Shown piece after piece: positions 1 to 7,663 of a stretch of DNA of 12,361 nt. Where the stretch lies: the NCBI GenBank assembly GCA_030598025.1, contig JAUVQS010000033.1, forward strand, positions 1 to 12,361. Reading direction: 5' to 3'. A program made the translations under genes and the position numbers. The notes beneath the pieces are model-generated. The model was not told the origin of the DNA, ran no database searches, and saw only the letters and a list, made by a program, of their open reading frames with translations. The stretch's first letter is position 1; each line of letters starts with the position of its first letter. Origin of the DNA: Acidimicrobiia bacterium (GTDB lineage Bacteria > Actinomycetota > Acidimicrobiia > Spongiisociales > JAHEDJ01).

Positions 1-27
1 CCCCCCCCTGATCCCCCAAACCTGACT

Positions 28-75
28 TTTCCGCGCGGGGAGCGCGGCCTATAGGCCGCGATCCCCGCGCGAAAA
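28..75. repeat. Long GC-rich near-perfect palindrome with TATA centre
   Basis: Positions 32-49 are the reverse complement of 54-71 with one mismatched pair (G42/A61), around a central TATA at 50-53. Past one further mismatch (C31/A72), three T residues (28-30) pair with three A residues (73-75). This gives about 20 pairs per arm with almost no loop. Both strands carry T before and A after the stem, so it lacks the 3' U-run of an intrinsic terminator on either strand. It could be a cruciform-forming palindrome, a REP-like element, or a 3' hairpin of an upstream gene outside the window. The function is unknown. Confidence 0.8.
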
Positions 76-114
76 CGAGGAACCATGCGATCTTCGGACA
101 GGCTCTTCGCGCGC

Positions 115-136
115 TCCGCGCGCAGCTGCGCGCGGA
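115..136. repeat. Perfect 22-bp palindrome upstream of ftsK promoter
   Basis: Positions 115-125 are the exact reverse complement of 126-136, centred on CAGCTG. It ends 4 bp before the candidate -35 box of ftsK (141-146). It shares the word TTCCGCGCG with the first palindrome: that word is at 29-37, and its reverse complement is at 129-137. It could be an operator for ftsK or a second copy of the same kind of palindromic element. The GC-only composition makes some chance self-complementarity likely, but 11 bp arms with no spacer are well above background. Confidence 0.75.
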
Positions 137-140
137 ATGA

Positions 141-169
141 TTGGTGGTAGAGCGGCCCGGGTGTAAAGT
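141..169 (+). promoter_or_regulatory. Candidate promoter of ftsK, leaderless type
   Basis: A -35-like TTGGTG (141-146) and a -10-like TAAAGT (164-169) are separated by 17 bp. The ATG of ftsK begins at 178, 8 nt after the -10 box, and no Shine-Dalgarno sequence precedes it. Transcription would start at or just before the A of the start codon. This is the leaderless arrangement common in Actinobacteria, where -10 boxes follow TANNNT. It was inferred by eye and has no experimental support. Confidence 0.5.
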
Positions 170-177
170 GATCCCGA

Positions 178-2466
178 ATGGCAACCCGGACACCCACCCG
201 CCGGGGCACAAACGGTCGGAAGCGGGTGTCCACCAAGACAACCAAGAAGAAGCCGTCCCGGAAAAGCAGGCTCTCCACGCTGGCGAGACTGCGAGCTTTC
301 ATCCGGGAGACACTCGGCCGCCAGGCCGACGACGTTTGGGGAGTCGTCCTCCTCGTTGTCGCGGCCCTCATGGGCCTCGGTTTCATCGACGAAGCCGGTC
401 CTGTCGGGCGCGGCATCGTATCCACTCTTCGATTGCTCTTTGGTCTCTGGTCGGTGGCGTTCCCGGTGGCGCTGGCCGCCCTGGGAGTCGTGCTGATCAT
501 CGGCAAACACCGTGACGACTATGGACGACTGACCATCGGATTGGTGACGGCCTTCGTCGGATCGCTTTCGCTTTTTCACCTCCTGACCGGTGCGGCCCCT
601 CTCTGGCCCGATGTTGATGTCGTGATCGAACGCGGAGGAGCGGTCGGCTCTCTCGCCTCCTTCCCCCTCCGCCGGTTGATCGGCTACTGGGGAGCGTTCG
701 TGGTCCTCGCCGCGGTAACGTCACTCGGCGTTCTCATCCTTTCCAAGGCGAGTGTTCGCCAGCTGTTCCTTGCTCTCGGAGAAATCGGCAGAGCCGTCCG
801 CACCTGGGCACGTTCGCTGCAGATGCCTGTTCGCCCTGCACGGCATGCCCGGTTGTCCGCAGGCGGCACCCACCGTCCGACATCTCCTCAAACCAAGCCG
901 GCACCTGCGGTCGTGCGCGGTCCGAAGAACAGAGCGCCCTCATCCAAACCGAGAGGAAAGGCCCGCCCCGGCCCCGGTCAGACGAAGATCTCCCTTCCCG
1001 ATCCCAAGCCCGGCGAGGGTTATCAGAAACCACCGCTCGAACTCCTGAAGAATGGTGGAGGCGAGTCGCAGTCCAAGCGGATCCTCGAGCAAACGGCGCT
1101 CGATCTCGAGGACACCCTCCGGCAGCACGGAGTCGACGCACGGTTGACCAAGATCGTTCCCGGCCCGACGGTCACCCGCTACGAAATCGAATTGCAGCCG
1201 GGGGTCAAAGTGTCCCGGGTGACGAGCCTGGCCAGCGACATTGCCTATGCGCTGGCCACGCCCGACGTCCGGTTGCTGGCGCCCATCCCCGGCAAGAGCG
1301 CCATCGGCATCGAGGTTCCCAACCGGAAGCGCCGGCTCATCACGCTGGGTGACGTTCTTCAAGCCGGTGAGGATGAGTTCGGCGGGCATCCTCTCGAGGT
1401 CGCGCTCGGGATGGACATCTCCGGGCGCCCCAAGCTCATCAACCTGTCCGAACTCCCGCATGTGCTCATTGCCGGAGCGACCGGCGCAGGCAAGTCGTCG
1501 TGCATCAACTCGATTGTGACCTCGCTTCTGATGCGCACGACCCCCGACGATGTTCGTCTGATCATGGTCGACCCGAAGCGGGTGGAACTCGGTCAGTACA
1601 ACGGCGTTCCGCACCTCTTCACCAAGGTCATCACCAACCCGAAGAAGGCCACCGACGCTCTCAAATGGGCTGTTGCCGAGATGGATCGACGCTACGACCT
1701 CCTCGCCGACGCACATGTGCGCGACATCATCGGCTACCGGGAGAAGTGGGATGCCGGCGGTCTCGATCCTGACGGATTCGATCGGTTCCCGTACGTGGTG
1801 GTCATTGTCGACGAGTTGAACGATCTGATGATGGTGGCCGGCCGTGAGGTCGAGGATGCCATCGTGCGCATCGCCCAAATGGCTCGTGCCGTCGGAATCC
1901 ATCTGGTCATTGCTACCCAGCGTCCTTCGGTTGATGTCATCACCGGGGTCATCAAGGCGAATATCCCCAGTCGGATGGCGTTCTCAGTCGCCTCCCAGGC
2001 CGACAGCAGGGTCATTCTGGATGGTTCCGGAGCCGAGAAACTCATCGGAATGGGCGACATGCTCGTGGTCACCGCCAAAGAGCCGAAGTCGCAGCGGATC
2101 CAGGGTGCGTGGGTGTCCGAGGAAGAAGTCCGTGCAGTGGTCGGTTGGGTCAAGAAGCAGCGTGAGGCCCAATATCAGGACAAGGTCATCGAGACTCTGG
2201 CGAAGGAGGCCAAAGCCGTTGCCGTTGCCGATGCCGATGACGATGCCGAGTTGATTCGTCAGGCGATCGAACTGGTGGTGCGATCCCAACTTGGATCCAC
2301 GTCGATGCTGCAACGCAAACTGCGCGTCGGTTTCGCCAGAGCCGGTCGGATCATGGACGCCCTCGAGCGCAAAGGTGTTGTCGGTCCGTCCGAAGGGTCG
2401 AAGGCGCGCGTGGTCTTGATGACGATCGACGATCTCGAGTCGATGTTCGCCTCGTCGGAGGGTTGA
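178..2466 (+). CDS. ftsK: FtsK/SpoIIIE DNA translocase
   Basis: A septum-located ATP-driven double-stranded DNA pump that clears and segregates chromosome termini at division. The 762 residues show the family order. A basic N-terminus (1-45) is followed by about four hydrophobic segments (near 52-70, 81-109, 117-137, 165-190) and a Pro/Lys/Arg-rich linker (about 210-290). The motor domain has Walker A GATGAGKS at 433-440 and Walker B VVIVDE ending at D545/E546. A winged-helix gamma domain follows at about 690-750 (SMLQRKLRVGFARAGRIMDALE); in this family it reads polar KOPS-like sites. The length is normal for an actinobacterial FtsK with a short linker. The usual DELADLMM after Walker B reads DELNDLMM here, a mild change. 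The start is the first in-frame ATG, 8 nt after a -10-like box, with no ribosome site. It is followed after 65 bp by a separately promoted gene. The identification is secure. Confidence 0.97.
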   Translation: MATRTPTRRGTNGRKRVSTKTTKKKPSRKSRLSTLARLRAFIRETLGRQADDVWGVVLLVVAALMGLGFIDEAGPVGRGIVSTLRLLFGLWSVAFPVALAALGVVLIIGKHRDDYGRLTIGLVTAFVGSLSLFHLLTGAAPLWPDVDVVIERGGAVGSLASFPLRRLIGYWGAFVVLAAVTSLGVLILSKASVRQLFLALGEIGRAVRTWARSLQMPVRPARHARLSAGGTHRPTSPQTKPAPAVVRGPKNRAPSSKPRGKARPGPGQTKISLPDPKPGEGYQKPPLELLKNGGGESQSKRILEQTALDLEDTLRQHGVDARLTKIVPGPTVTRYEIELQPGVKVSRVTSLASDIAYALATPDVRLLAPIPGKSAIGIEVPNRKRRLITLGDVLQAGEDEFGGHPLEVALGMDISGRPKLINLSELPHVLIAGATGAGKSSCINSIVTSLLMRTTPDDVRLIMVDPKRVELGQYNGVPHLFTKVITNPKKATDALKWAVAEMDRRYDLLADAHVRDIIGYREKWDAGGLDPDGFDRFPYVVVIVDELNDLMMVAGREVEDAIVRIAQMARAVGIHLVIATQRPSVDVITGVIKANIPSRMAFSVASQADSRVILDGSGAEKLIGMGDMLVVTAKEPKSQRIQGAWVSEEEVRAVVGWVKKQREAQYQDKVIETLAKEAKAVAVADADDDAELIRQAIELVVRSQLGSTSMLQRKLRVGFARAGRIMDALERKGVVGPSEGSKARVVLMTIDDLESMFASSEG

Positions 2467-2502
2467 TCCAACAAACGTCTTTCGTTTCTGCCTCTCAAAG
2501 CC

Positions 2503-2523
2503 GATAATGGTCGAACAGAGGAG
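2503..2523 (+). promoter_or_regulatory. Candidate -10 box and ribosome binding site for the DUF3352 gene
   Basis: A TATAAT-like hexamer, GATAAT, lies at 2503-2508 in the 65-bp gap after ftsK. A good Shine-Dalgarno sequence, AGAGGAG (2517-2523), sits 8 nt before the GTG start at 2532. The -35 position (about 2480-2485) is poor. This suggests the gene has its own promoter and a normal leader, in contrast to ftsK. Confidence 0.4.
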
Positions 2524-2531
2524 TGTGAAAT

Positions 2532-4259
2532 GTGAGCGACTTCAGGGGACCCGACGGTCCGAACGCGAGCCATCCCGATCCATTTGGCACAGACCCTGGA
2601 TCGGCCACCTGGGATTCCGATGTACCGGTGGTGGGTGCTGCGCATCCCGAACCGGCTCCGAAGGGCCGGCCGTGGATGGCACTCGGTGCTGCTGCCCTGG
2701 TAGTGCTGGCGATCGGTGGCGGCGCTCTCGCTTTTCGTTCATTTCTATCGACTTCAGTTGCCGCGGCCGAGGTGATGCCCCCCGACACCGAGTTGTTCTT
2801 CAGCGTCGATTTCCTCCAGTTGATCGAGGGAGATGCGCTCAAACTGAACGAGACGATCATCTGGATGGTCGAGAGCTCTGGGGAGGTCGACGCTACCGAC
2901 CTGGTAGATGTGGATGGCCTGGTGCGGGAGATCGACACAGCCATGTCCGAGGCGATCGGAGTCGACTTCACCGACGACATCCGCCCCTGGGTGGGCAGAA
3001 CCGTGTCCTTCTCGATGTCGGGGTTCGAGAGCCTGGCCTCCAACGACATCCCGGAGATTCTGATGGTGGTTGAAACCCGCGACGGAGGGGCGGCCGACCT
3101 GTTCCTCGAAGACCTGGCCGCCGGGCTGCGGCAATCCACCGGTGTCGATGTTGCCCGGACCACCCGCAACGGATCCGTGGTCTTCACGGCGTCGGACGAT
3201 TTCGAGTTCGACCCGGCTCTTGTTTTTACGCGGGTGGGCTCAATGGTTGTTTTCGGCACTGAGAGTGCCGTTGATGGAGCCATGACTGCCGAAGCCGGCG
3301 CCTCGCTGGCCGACAACGCCGCTTTTGCGTCGGTCATGGATTCACTTCCGTCCGACCGATTGATGTCGTTCTACTTGAACGGTGCGGCCTTCTCGGACGC
3401 GCTGCAATCCGAAGCCCTGATGACCGACGCGTTCGCCGGAATCGGCTACGACGCCGTCGGCGCTTCGGTCTCAATCGCCGACTACGGACTGCGGGTCGAG
3501 ACCATCACGCTTGGCACAGATCCAACCGGTGGAGTCACCCTCGAGACGGGTGAGGTGGCCGGCGACCTGCCCATCGACACTCTGGCCATGTTCGGTGGAT
3601 GGTCGGTGGCGTCCTATTGGGAGGCGATTGCGACGGCCCTCGGCGGGACCGATGCTGAAGAGCTGTTGGCGGATGCCGAACAGGAGCTTGGCGTCGATAT
3701 CGGGAGTTTCCTCAGCCTCCTGGATGCTCCCTCTGCGCTGGCCCTCGTGAAGACGTCCGACGGGGTCATGGCTCAGGAACTCGGCTTCCCGATCGGTTTG
3801 ATGGGCCTCTTCGGAACGACGAACCCGGAAGCAGTTGAGGAGCAGATAGAGGGTCTCGTCGATTACGCCCGTGACAACGGGTTCGAAGACATAGCCCGAG
3901 CTACATTTGCTTCAGGGAACTACTGGATGGTCGGCCCGATTGGTGCCGAAACGGTCGTGATCGGCGTCACCGACAAATACCTGGCGGCCGCGTCGTCGGG
4001 TTCGCTGGCAACTTCGGTCGGCTCGTCACCTTCTCTTTCGGATAACGCGCAATTGACCACGGTCGCCGCCGCGATGGGAGTCGATCCTGGTTCTGTGGCC
4101 TTCTTCGTCGACACTCAAGCTCTCGTCGAGGTGTTCGAAGCGCCGGCTGAAATAGCGACGGCTCTCGGCCCTCTCGGACCTATGGCCGCCGCCTATGAGG
4201 TGGAAGCTGAGCGATCGCGCGGCGTCTTCGTTTGGTTGATCGACTACGTCGACGATTGA
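2532..4259 (+). CDS. Membrane-anchored DUF3352-like protein
   Basis: A 575-residue protein of unknown function. The N-terminus is short, Pro/Gly/Asp-rich and cytoplasmic. A single membrane anchor (about 48-71, WMALGAAALVVLAIGGGALA) follows, and then about 500 residues predicted to lie outside the membrane. Just after the anchor, VMPPDTELFFSVDF matches the opening of DUF3352-type domains (a P-A-D-T-x-x-F-x-x-V-D pattern). The rest alternates hydrophobic strands with acidic helices (EELLADAEQELGVDIGSFLSLL). This is typical of the family, whose members are common in Actinobacteria and have no assigned activity. No catalytic motif or cysteine pair is evident. The GTG start at 2532 is chosen because AGAGGAG lies 8 nt upstream and the N-terminus then leads directly to one anchor. 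A hairpin directly follows the stop. The family call is from pattern memory and was not searched. Confidence 0.8.
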   Translation: MSDFRGPDGPNASHPDPFGTDPGSATWDSDVPVVGAAHPEPAPKGRPWMALGAAALVVLAIGGGALAFRSFLSTSVAAAEVMPPDTELFFSVDFLQLIEGDALKLNETIIWMVESSGEVDATDLVDVDGLVREIDTAMSEAIGVDFTDDIRPWVGRTVSFSMSGFESLASNDIPEILMVVETRDGGAADLFLEDLAAGLRQSTGVDVARTTRNGSVVFTASDDFEFDPALVFTRVGSMVVFGTESAVDGAMTAEAGASLADNAAFASVMDSLPSDRLMSFYLNGAAFSDALQSEALMTDAFAGIGYDAVGASVSIADYGLRVETITLGTDPTGGVTLETGEVAGDLPIDTLAMFGGWSVASYWEAIATALGGTDAEELLADAEQELGVDIGSFLSLLDAPSALALVKTSDGVMAQELGFPIGLMGLFGTTNPEAVEEQIEGLVDYARDNGFEDIARATFASGNYWMVGPIGAETVVIGVTDKYLAAASSGSLATSVGSSPSLSDNAQLTTVAAAMGVDPGSVAFFVDTQALVEVFEAPAEIATALGPLGPMAAAYEVEAERSRGVFVWLIDYVDD

Positions 4260-4293
4260 TTCGGCGGGGCGGACGAGCGCCCCAGGGGCCGAA
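4260..4293 (+). terminator. Hairpin directly after the DUF3352 gene stop codon
   Basis: TTCGGC (4260-4265) pairs with GCCGAA (4288-4293), and GGGGCG (4266-4271) pairs with CGCCCC (4278-4283). The result is a 12-bp GC-rich stem with a 4-nt bulge and a 6-nt loop. It begins at the base after the TGA. No U-run follows, so it may be a U-less terminator or an RNA 3'-end stabiliser. It separates the DUF3352 gene from the dehydrogenase operon. Confidence 0.45.
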
Positions 4294-4326
4294 AACTGAC
4301 TTGATTCCCGGTCCGTTCGAAGCCAC

Positions 4327-4332
4327 TAGCCT
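4327..4332 (+). promoter_or_regulatory. -10-like box of the dehydrogenase operon, leaderless type
   Basis: TAGCCT (TANNNT form) ends 8 nt before the ATG at 4341, the same spacing as in front of ftsK. There is no Shine-Dalgarno sequence before this ATG. The best -35 candidate, TTGATT (4301-4306), is 20 bp upstream, which is too far to be convincing. If the call is right, the operon mRNA starts at or within a base or two of the start codon. Confidence 0.4.
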
Positions 4333-4340
4333 GTGCGTGC

Positions 4341-5369
4341 ATGCTCCAGATTCTGACGCCAGAGGGGGAACTAGTCGGCGACCCGCCGATCGACGTTCCG
4401 ATGACTCGCCGCCTCTATCGAGCGATGGTGGGTGCCCGCCTGTACGACCGCAAGGCGACGGCGATTCAGAAACAGGGTCGGCTGGCCACCTACGCCCCAT
4501 TCGAAGGCCAGGAAGCAGCTCAGGTCGGCAGTGCCGCCGTGCTGCGTCCGGACGACTGGATGGTTGCCACCTACCGGGACGCCGCTGCCATGTGGATGCA
4601 AGGGTATCCGTGGGAGTTGCTGCTGGCGGGCCGCACCGGACACGAGCGGGGTGGCTCACCTCCGGACTACGTCAACGTTCTACCCCCCTCGATCACTGTG
4701 GGTGCTCACATGCTGCACGCGGTCGGCCTGGCTTGGGCCGAGCGCCTTCAAGGCAACGATCGGATCGCCGTCACCTACTTCGGCGAGGGAGCGACTTCCG
4801 AGGGAGACTTTCACGAAGCGATGAACTTCGCGGCGGTGCACCGCACCGGGACCGTTTTCTTGTGCCAGAACAACCAGTACGCCATCTCGACGGGCCTCAA
4901 TGCGCAGATGGCAACCGACACGATCGCTCAGAAGGCCGGTGCCTACGGCGTTCCGGGAGTGCGCCTCGACGGCAACGATCTGTTCGCCGTCTACTGGGCG
5001 ATGAAGAACGCGGTAGACAGAGCACGTGGCAGCAACGGTCCAACACTGATCGAGGCGGTCACCTACCGGATCGGACCTCACACCACCAGCGATGATCCGA
5101 CCCGCTATCGGACGAACGAAGAGGTGGACGATTGGCGATCCCGTGATCCGCTCGAGCGCGTACGCCGCTACCTCGAATTGAACGGCGCCTGGGACGAGGA
5201 GTGGCAGAAACACATAGAGGGCGAAGAGAGCGCCGTGGTCGAGAGGGCAGTGGAGCTCGCCGAAGGCCTCAACACTCCTGACGCCGACGAACTCTTCGAC
5301 TCGATGTTCGCCGAACCAACCTCCGACCTGGAGAGCCAGCGTCGCCTGCTCGAATCAGAGGGCGGATAG
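4341..5369 (+). CDS. pdhA: 2-oxoacid (probably pyruvate) dehydrogenase E1 alpha subunit
   Basis: Thiamine-diphosphate-binding half of the heterotetrameric E1 that decarboxylates a 2-oxoacid and passes the acyl group to the lipoyl arm of E2. At 342 residues it has the usual length. The ThDP/Mg motif runs from GEG (148-150) to NN (177-178). The conserved region at 45-85 (GRLATYAPFEGQEAA) is typical of Gram-positive PdhA. The loop at 245-257 (GPHTTSDDPTRYR) corresponds to the phosphorylation-loop region of the family. The gene is the first of three tightly packed genes. Its TAG overlaps the next start by one base (TAGTG). The substrate is not certain: branched-chain 2-oxoacid dehydrogenases share this architecture. 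Pyruvate is favoured by the loop sequence and by the neighbouring acetyl-CoA genes. The ATG start is preferred because a TANNNT box lies 8 nt upstream and the protein length fits. Confidence 0.92.
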   Translation: MLQILTPEGELVGDPPIDVPMTRRLYRAMVGARLYDRKATAIQKQGRLATYAPFEGQEAAQVGSAAVLRPDDWMVATYRDAAAMWMQGYPWELLLAGRTGHERGGSPPDYVNVLPPSITVGAHMLHAVGLAWAERLQGNDRIAVTYFGEGATSEGDFHEAMNFAAVHRTGTVFLCQNNQYAISTGLNAQMATDTIAQKAGAYGVPGVRLDGNDLFAVYWAMKNAVDRARGSNGPTLIEAVTYRIGPHTTSDDPTRYRTNEEVDDWRSRDPLERVRRYLELNGAWDEEWQKHIEGEESAVVERAVELAEGLNTPDADELFDSMFAEPTSDLESQRRLLESEGG

Positions 5370-6346
5370 TGGCCGTTCTGACTCTGGCGCAAGCGATCAC
5401 CGACGCTCTCGACATCGCCCTCGATAACGATGAGCGGGTGTTGTTGATGGGGGAGGATGTCGGCAAGGCCGGCGGAGTGTTCAGGCTCTCGAATGGCCTC
5501 TATGAGAAGTACGGCCCGGACCGGGTCATCGATGCTCCCGTTGCCGAATCAGGCATCATCGGCACTGCCTTTGGGATGGCCGTTGCCGGTATGCGCCCCG
5601 TGACTGAGATTCAGTTCATGGGTTTCTCGTATCCCGCTTACGACCAGATCGTGTCCCACGTCGGCCGCATTCGTAGCCGTTCTCGACACCGTTTCACCTC
5701 ACCGATGGTGATTCGAATGCCTTACGGCGGCGGCATCGGAGCCTCCGAGCATCACTCGGAGTCAACCGAATCGATCTACGCACACACGCCGGGCGTGAAG
5801 GTGGTCGTGCCGTCGACGCCCTACGACGCCAAAGGCATGCTCCTTCAGGCAATCGACGATCCGGACCCCGTGATCTTCCTCGAGCCGATCCGCCTCTACC
5901 GATCGGTGAAAGAGGAGATCCCCGTAGGCGCGTATCTGGTTCCACTCGGCCTGGCCCGGGTTCTGGTGCCGGGCGACGATGTGACGATCATCACCTACGG
6001 CGCAATGACTGCCGAGGCGCGCAAGGCAGTGGCGATCTTGAAGCAGGAGGGTGTCTCACCGGAGCTGATTGATCTCCGCAGCATCGTTCCTTTCGATGTT
6101 GACACCGTGGTGGAGTCGGTTGAGAAGACCGGTCGGGCCGTCGTCGTTCACGAGGCCCATCGCACCGCCGGGTTCGGAGCCGAGGTTGTGGCCCAAATCC
6201 AAGAACGTGCATTGTTTTCGCTCAGCGCCCCGGTTCAGAGAGTTACCGGCTGGGACATGATCGTTCCTCTCAAACGAGCGGAACACCACTACGTGCCGAC
6301 TGCCGAGCGGATCGTGGCTGCCGTCGGAAAGACACTGGAGGAGTAA
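5369..6346 (+). CDS. pdhB: 2-oxoacid (probably pyruvate) dehydrogenase E1 beta subunit
   Basis: Second subunit of the E1 heterotetramer, completing the ThDP active site. All 325 residues align with the family: GEDVG at 28-32, the ThDP-contacting glutamate in PVAESGIIGTAFGMA (about E60), and paired histidines H128-H129 in GASEHHSES, the position of the conserved E1-beta active-site histidine. The C-terminal transketolase-like domain runs from about 195. Translation starts at a GTG whose G is the last base of the pdhA TAG, so the two genes are translationally coupled. A weak ribosome site, AGAGGG (5357-5362), lies 6 nt upstream. The stop is directly abutted by the E2 start. Coupling suits the equimolar alpha2beta2 assembly. 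Confidence 0.93.
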   Translation: MAVLTLAQAITDALDIALDNDERVLLMGEDVGKAGGVFRLSNGLYEKYGPDRVIDAPVAESGIIGTAFGMAVAGMRPVTEIQFMGFSYPAYDQIVSHVGRIRSRSRHRFTSPMVIRMPYGGGIGASEHHSESTESIYAHTPGVKVVVPSTPYDAKGMLLQAIDDPDPVIFLEPIRLYRSVKEEIPVGAYLVPLGLARVLVPGDDVTIITYGAMTAEARKAVAILKQEGVSPELIDLRSIVPFDVDTVVESVEKTGRAVVVHEAHRTAGFGAEVVAQIQERALFSLSAPVQRVTGWDMIVPLKRAEHHYVPTAERIVAAVGKTLEE

Positions 6347-7663
6347 GTGGCTCAGGAGTTTCGGCTGCCGGACATTGGAGAGGGCCTCATCGAGGCCGAC
6401 GTGGTGCAGTGGCTCGTCGAGGTAGGAGATCCGGTCGGTGTCGATCAACCGCTCGCCGAACTCGAGACGGACAAAGCTGTCACCGACATCTCTTCACCAT
6501 TCGCGGGCGTGATCTTGTATCGCGGTGGTGAGGCCGGATCGACGATCAGAGTTGGCGAGGTCCTGGTGGTGGTCGGATACGAGGGAGAGGAGTGGGCTCC
6601 CTCAGACGAGGATGAAGCATCGGATGAGCTGGCGCCCATTGTTGGAACGCTGTCCGACGAGGCTGTGTTGCTCGGCGCAGTCGACGGCGAGGACCGTGCC
6701 TTGGCGGCAGACCGACCCAAGGCGCTACCTCTGGTGAGGAAACTGGCCAAAGAACACGGCATCGACCTCGAGGATGTTCGTGGATCGGGACCGAACGGTC
6801 GCATCACCCGTGATGACGTTCTGGCGGCCGTCGAAGGACCGCCGGTCGAGGTCGATAGTGGAGTCGCTGATCCCGATTCTCCGGTCGACCCCGAGGACGA
6901 AGAGGCATCCGGGGTCGAGTCTCCCGTTGAAGACGTCCAAATGATGGAGCCTGATCCAGAAACCGTCGCGGAACCGAAGGGCGACGCCGACCGCGTGCCG
7001 ATGAGCAGAGTGCGTCGGACCATTGCCGGTCGACTGAGCCGCTCGTGGTCGGAGATACCACACGTCACGGCGTTCGACTCTGCTGATGCCGAACGACTGA
7101 TCGCGGCTCGGCGGGCGCTGGCTCGTCGCACCGGTGCCGACATGCCGGTCGAGGCACTCATTATCAAGGCGGTCATACCGGCGCTGCGTGCTTTCCCGGA
7201 ATTCAATGCCTCGATCGAAGGCGACGATCTGCTGTTGAAGCGTTTCTACAGCATTGGGGTAGCGGTCGATACCGATGCCGGGTTGATCGTTCCGGTCATC
7301 GACGGCGCGGATGATTTGGGGGTCTCTGATCTGGCCGCCGGCATCGCCGGCCTGGCCGAGTCGGCCCGCGCCAGAACCTTAGAACCGGCGCAGTTGTCGG
7401 GAGCAACCTTCACAATTTCCAATATCGGGGCGGTTGGGGGCGGCTTTGGTACTCCCATCGTCCCTTACGGCACGACTGCGATCCTTTCGGTCGGGTTGGC
7501 CGATGATCAGGCGGTGGTGCGCGATGGGAAGGTGGCCGTGGCGCTGATGATGCCCCTCAGCCTCTCGTACGATCATCGGGTGATCGACGGCGGTCTCGGG
7601 CGTCGATTCCTGGCCATGGTGGTCGAGAACCTCGAAGAACCGGCGCTGTTCCTGGCGGAATAA
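6347..7663 (+). CDS. pdhC: Dihydrolipoamide acyltransferase (E2) of the 2-oxoacid dehydrogenase complex
   Basis: Core of the complex; it transfers the acyl group from its lipoyl arm to CoA. The 438 residues contain one lipoyl domain (about 1-78) with the lipoylated lysine K43 in ETDKAV. A linker leads to the peripheral-subunit-binding domain (about 126-163, ALPLVRKLAKEHG...GRITRDDVLAAV), which holds E1 and E3. A very acidic linker (about 164-212) precedes the catalytic domain (about 215-438), which ends in DHRVIDG with catalytic H410 and D414. The GTG start follows the pdhB TAA with no gap, and GGAGGAG (6337-6343) lies within the end of pdhB. No lipoamide dehydrogenase (E3) gene follows, so E3 must be encoded elsewhere or shared. 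The stop codon TAA is overlapped by a heptanucleotide array. Confidence 0.94.
   Translation: MAQEFRLPDIGEGLIEADVVQWLVEVGDPVGVDQPLAELETDKAVTDISSPFAGVILYRGGEAGSTIRVGEVLVVVGYEGEEWAPSDEDEASDELAPIVGTLSDEAVLLGAVDGEDRALAADRPKALPLVRKLAKEHGIDLEDVRGSGPNGRITRDDVLAAVEGPPVEVDSGVADPDSPVDPEDEEASGVESPVEDVQMMEPDPETVAEPKGDADRVPMSRVRRTIAGRLSRSWSEIPHVTAFDSADAERLIAARRALARRTGADMPVEALIIKAVIPALRAFPEFNASIEGDDLLLKRFYSIGVAVDTDAGLIVPVIDGADDLGVSDLAAGIAGLAESARARTLEPAQLSGATFTISNIGAVGGGFGTPIVPYGTTAILSVGLADDQAVVRDGKVAVALMMPLSLSYDHRVIDGGLGRRFLAMVVENLEEPALFLAE

Noticed and set aside
28..75. Intrinsic terminator of a gene upstream of the window.
   Set aside because: The strand reads T-run, stem, A-run in both orientations, so no U-run follows the stem on either strand.
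85..150. A 21-codon ORF after GAGG, ending in Trp-Trp-stop, spanning the 22-bp palindrome; looks like an attenuator leader peptide.
   Set aside because: There is no tryptophan-related gene downstream, no alternative hairpins or U-run are visible, and the candidate ftsK promoter lies mostly inside and after it, so it would not be on the ftsK transcript. Arg/Ser/Ala content follows from the CG-rich palindrome.
940..1902. Long minus-strand open frame within ftsK, and similar ones opposite DUF3352 (2495-3337), malate synthase (9244-10395) and isocitrate lyase (11177-12088).
   Set aside because: These are antisense frames of secure genes in high-GC DNA. They show no recognisable domains and no ribosome sites, and the sense frames match known families end to end.
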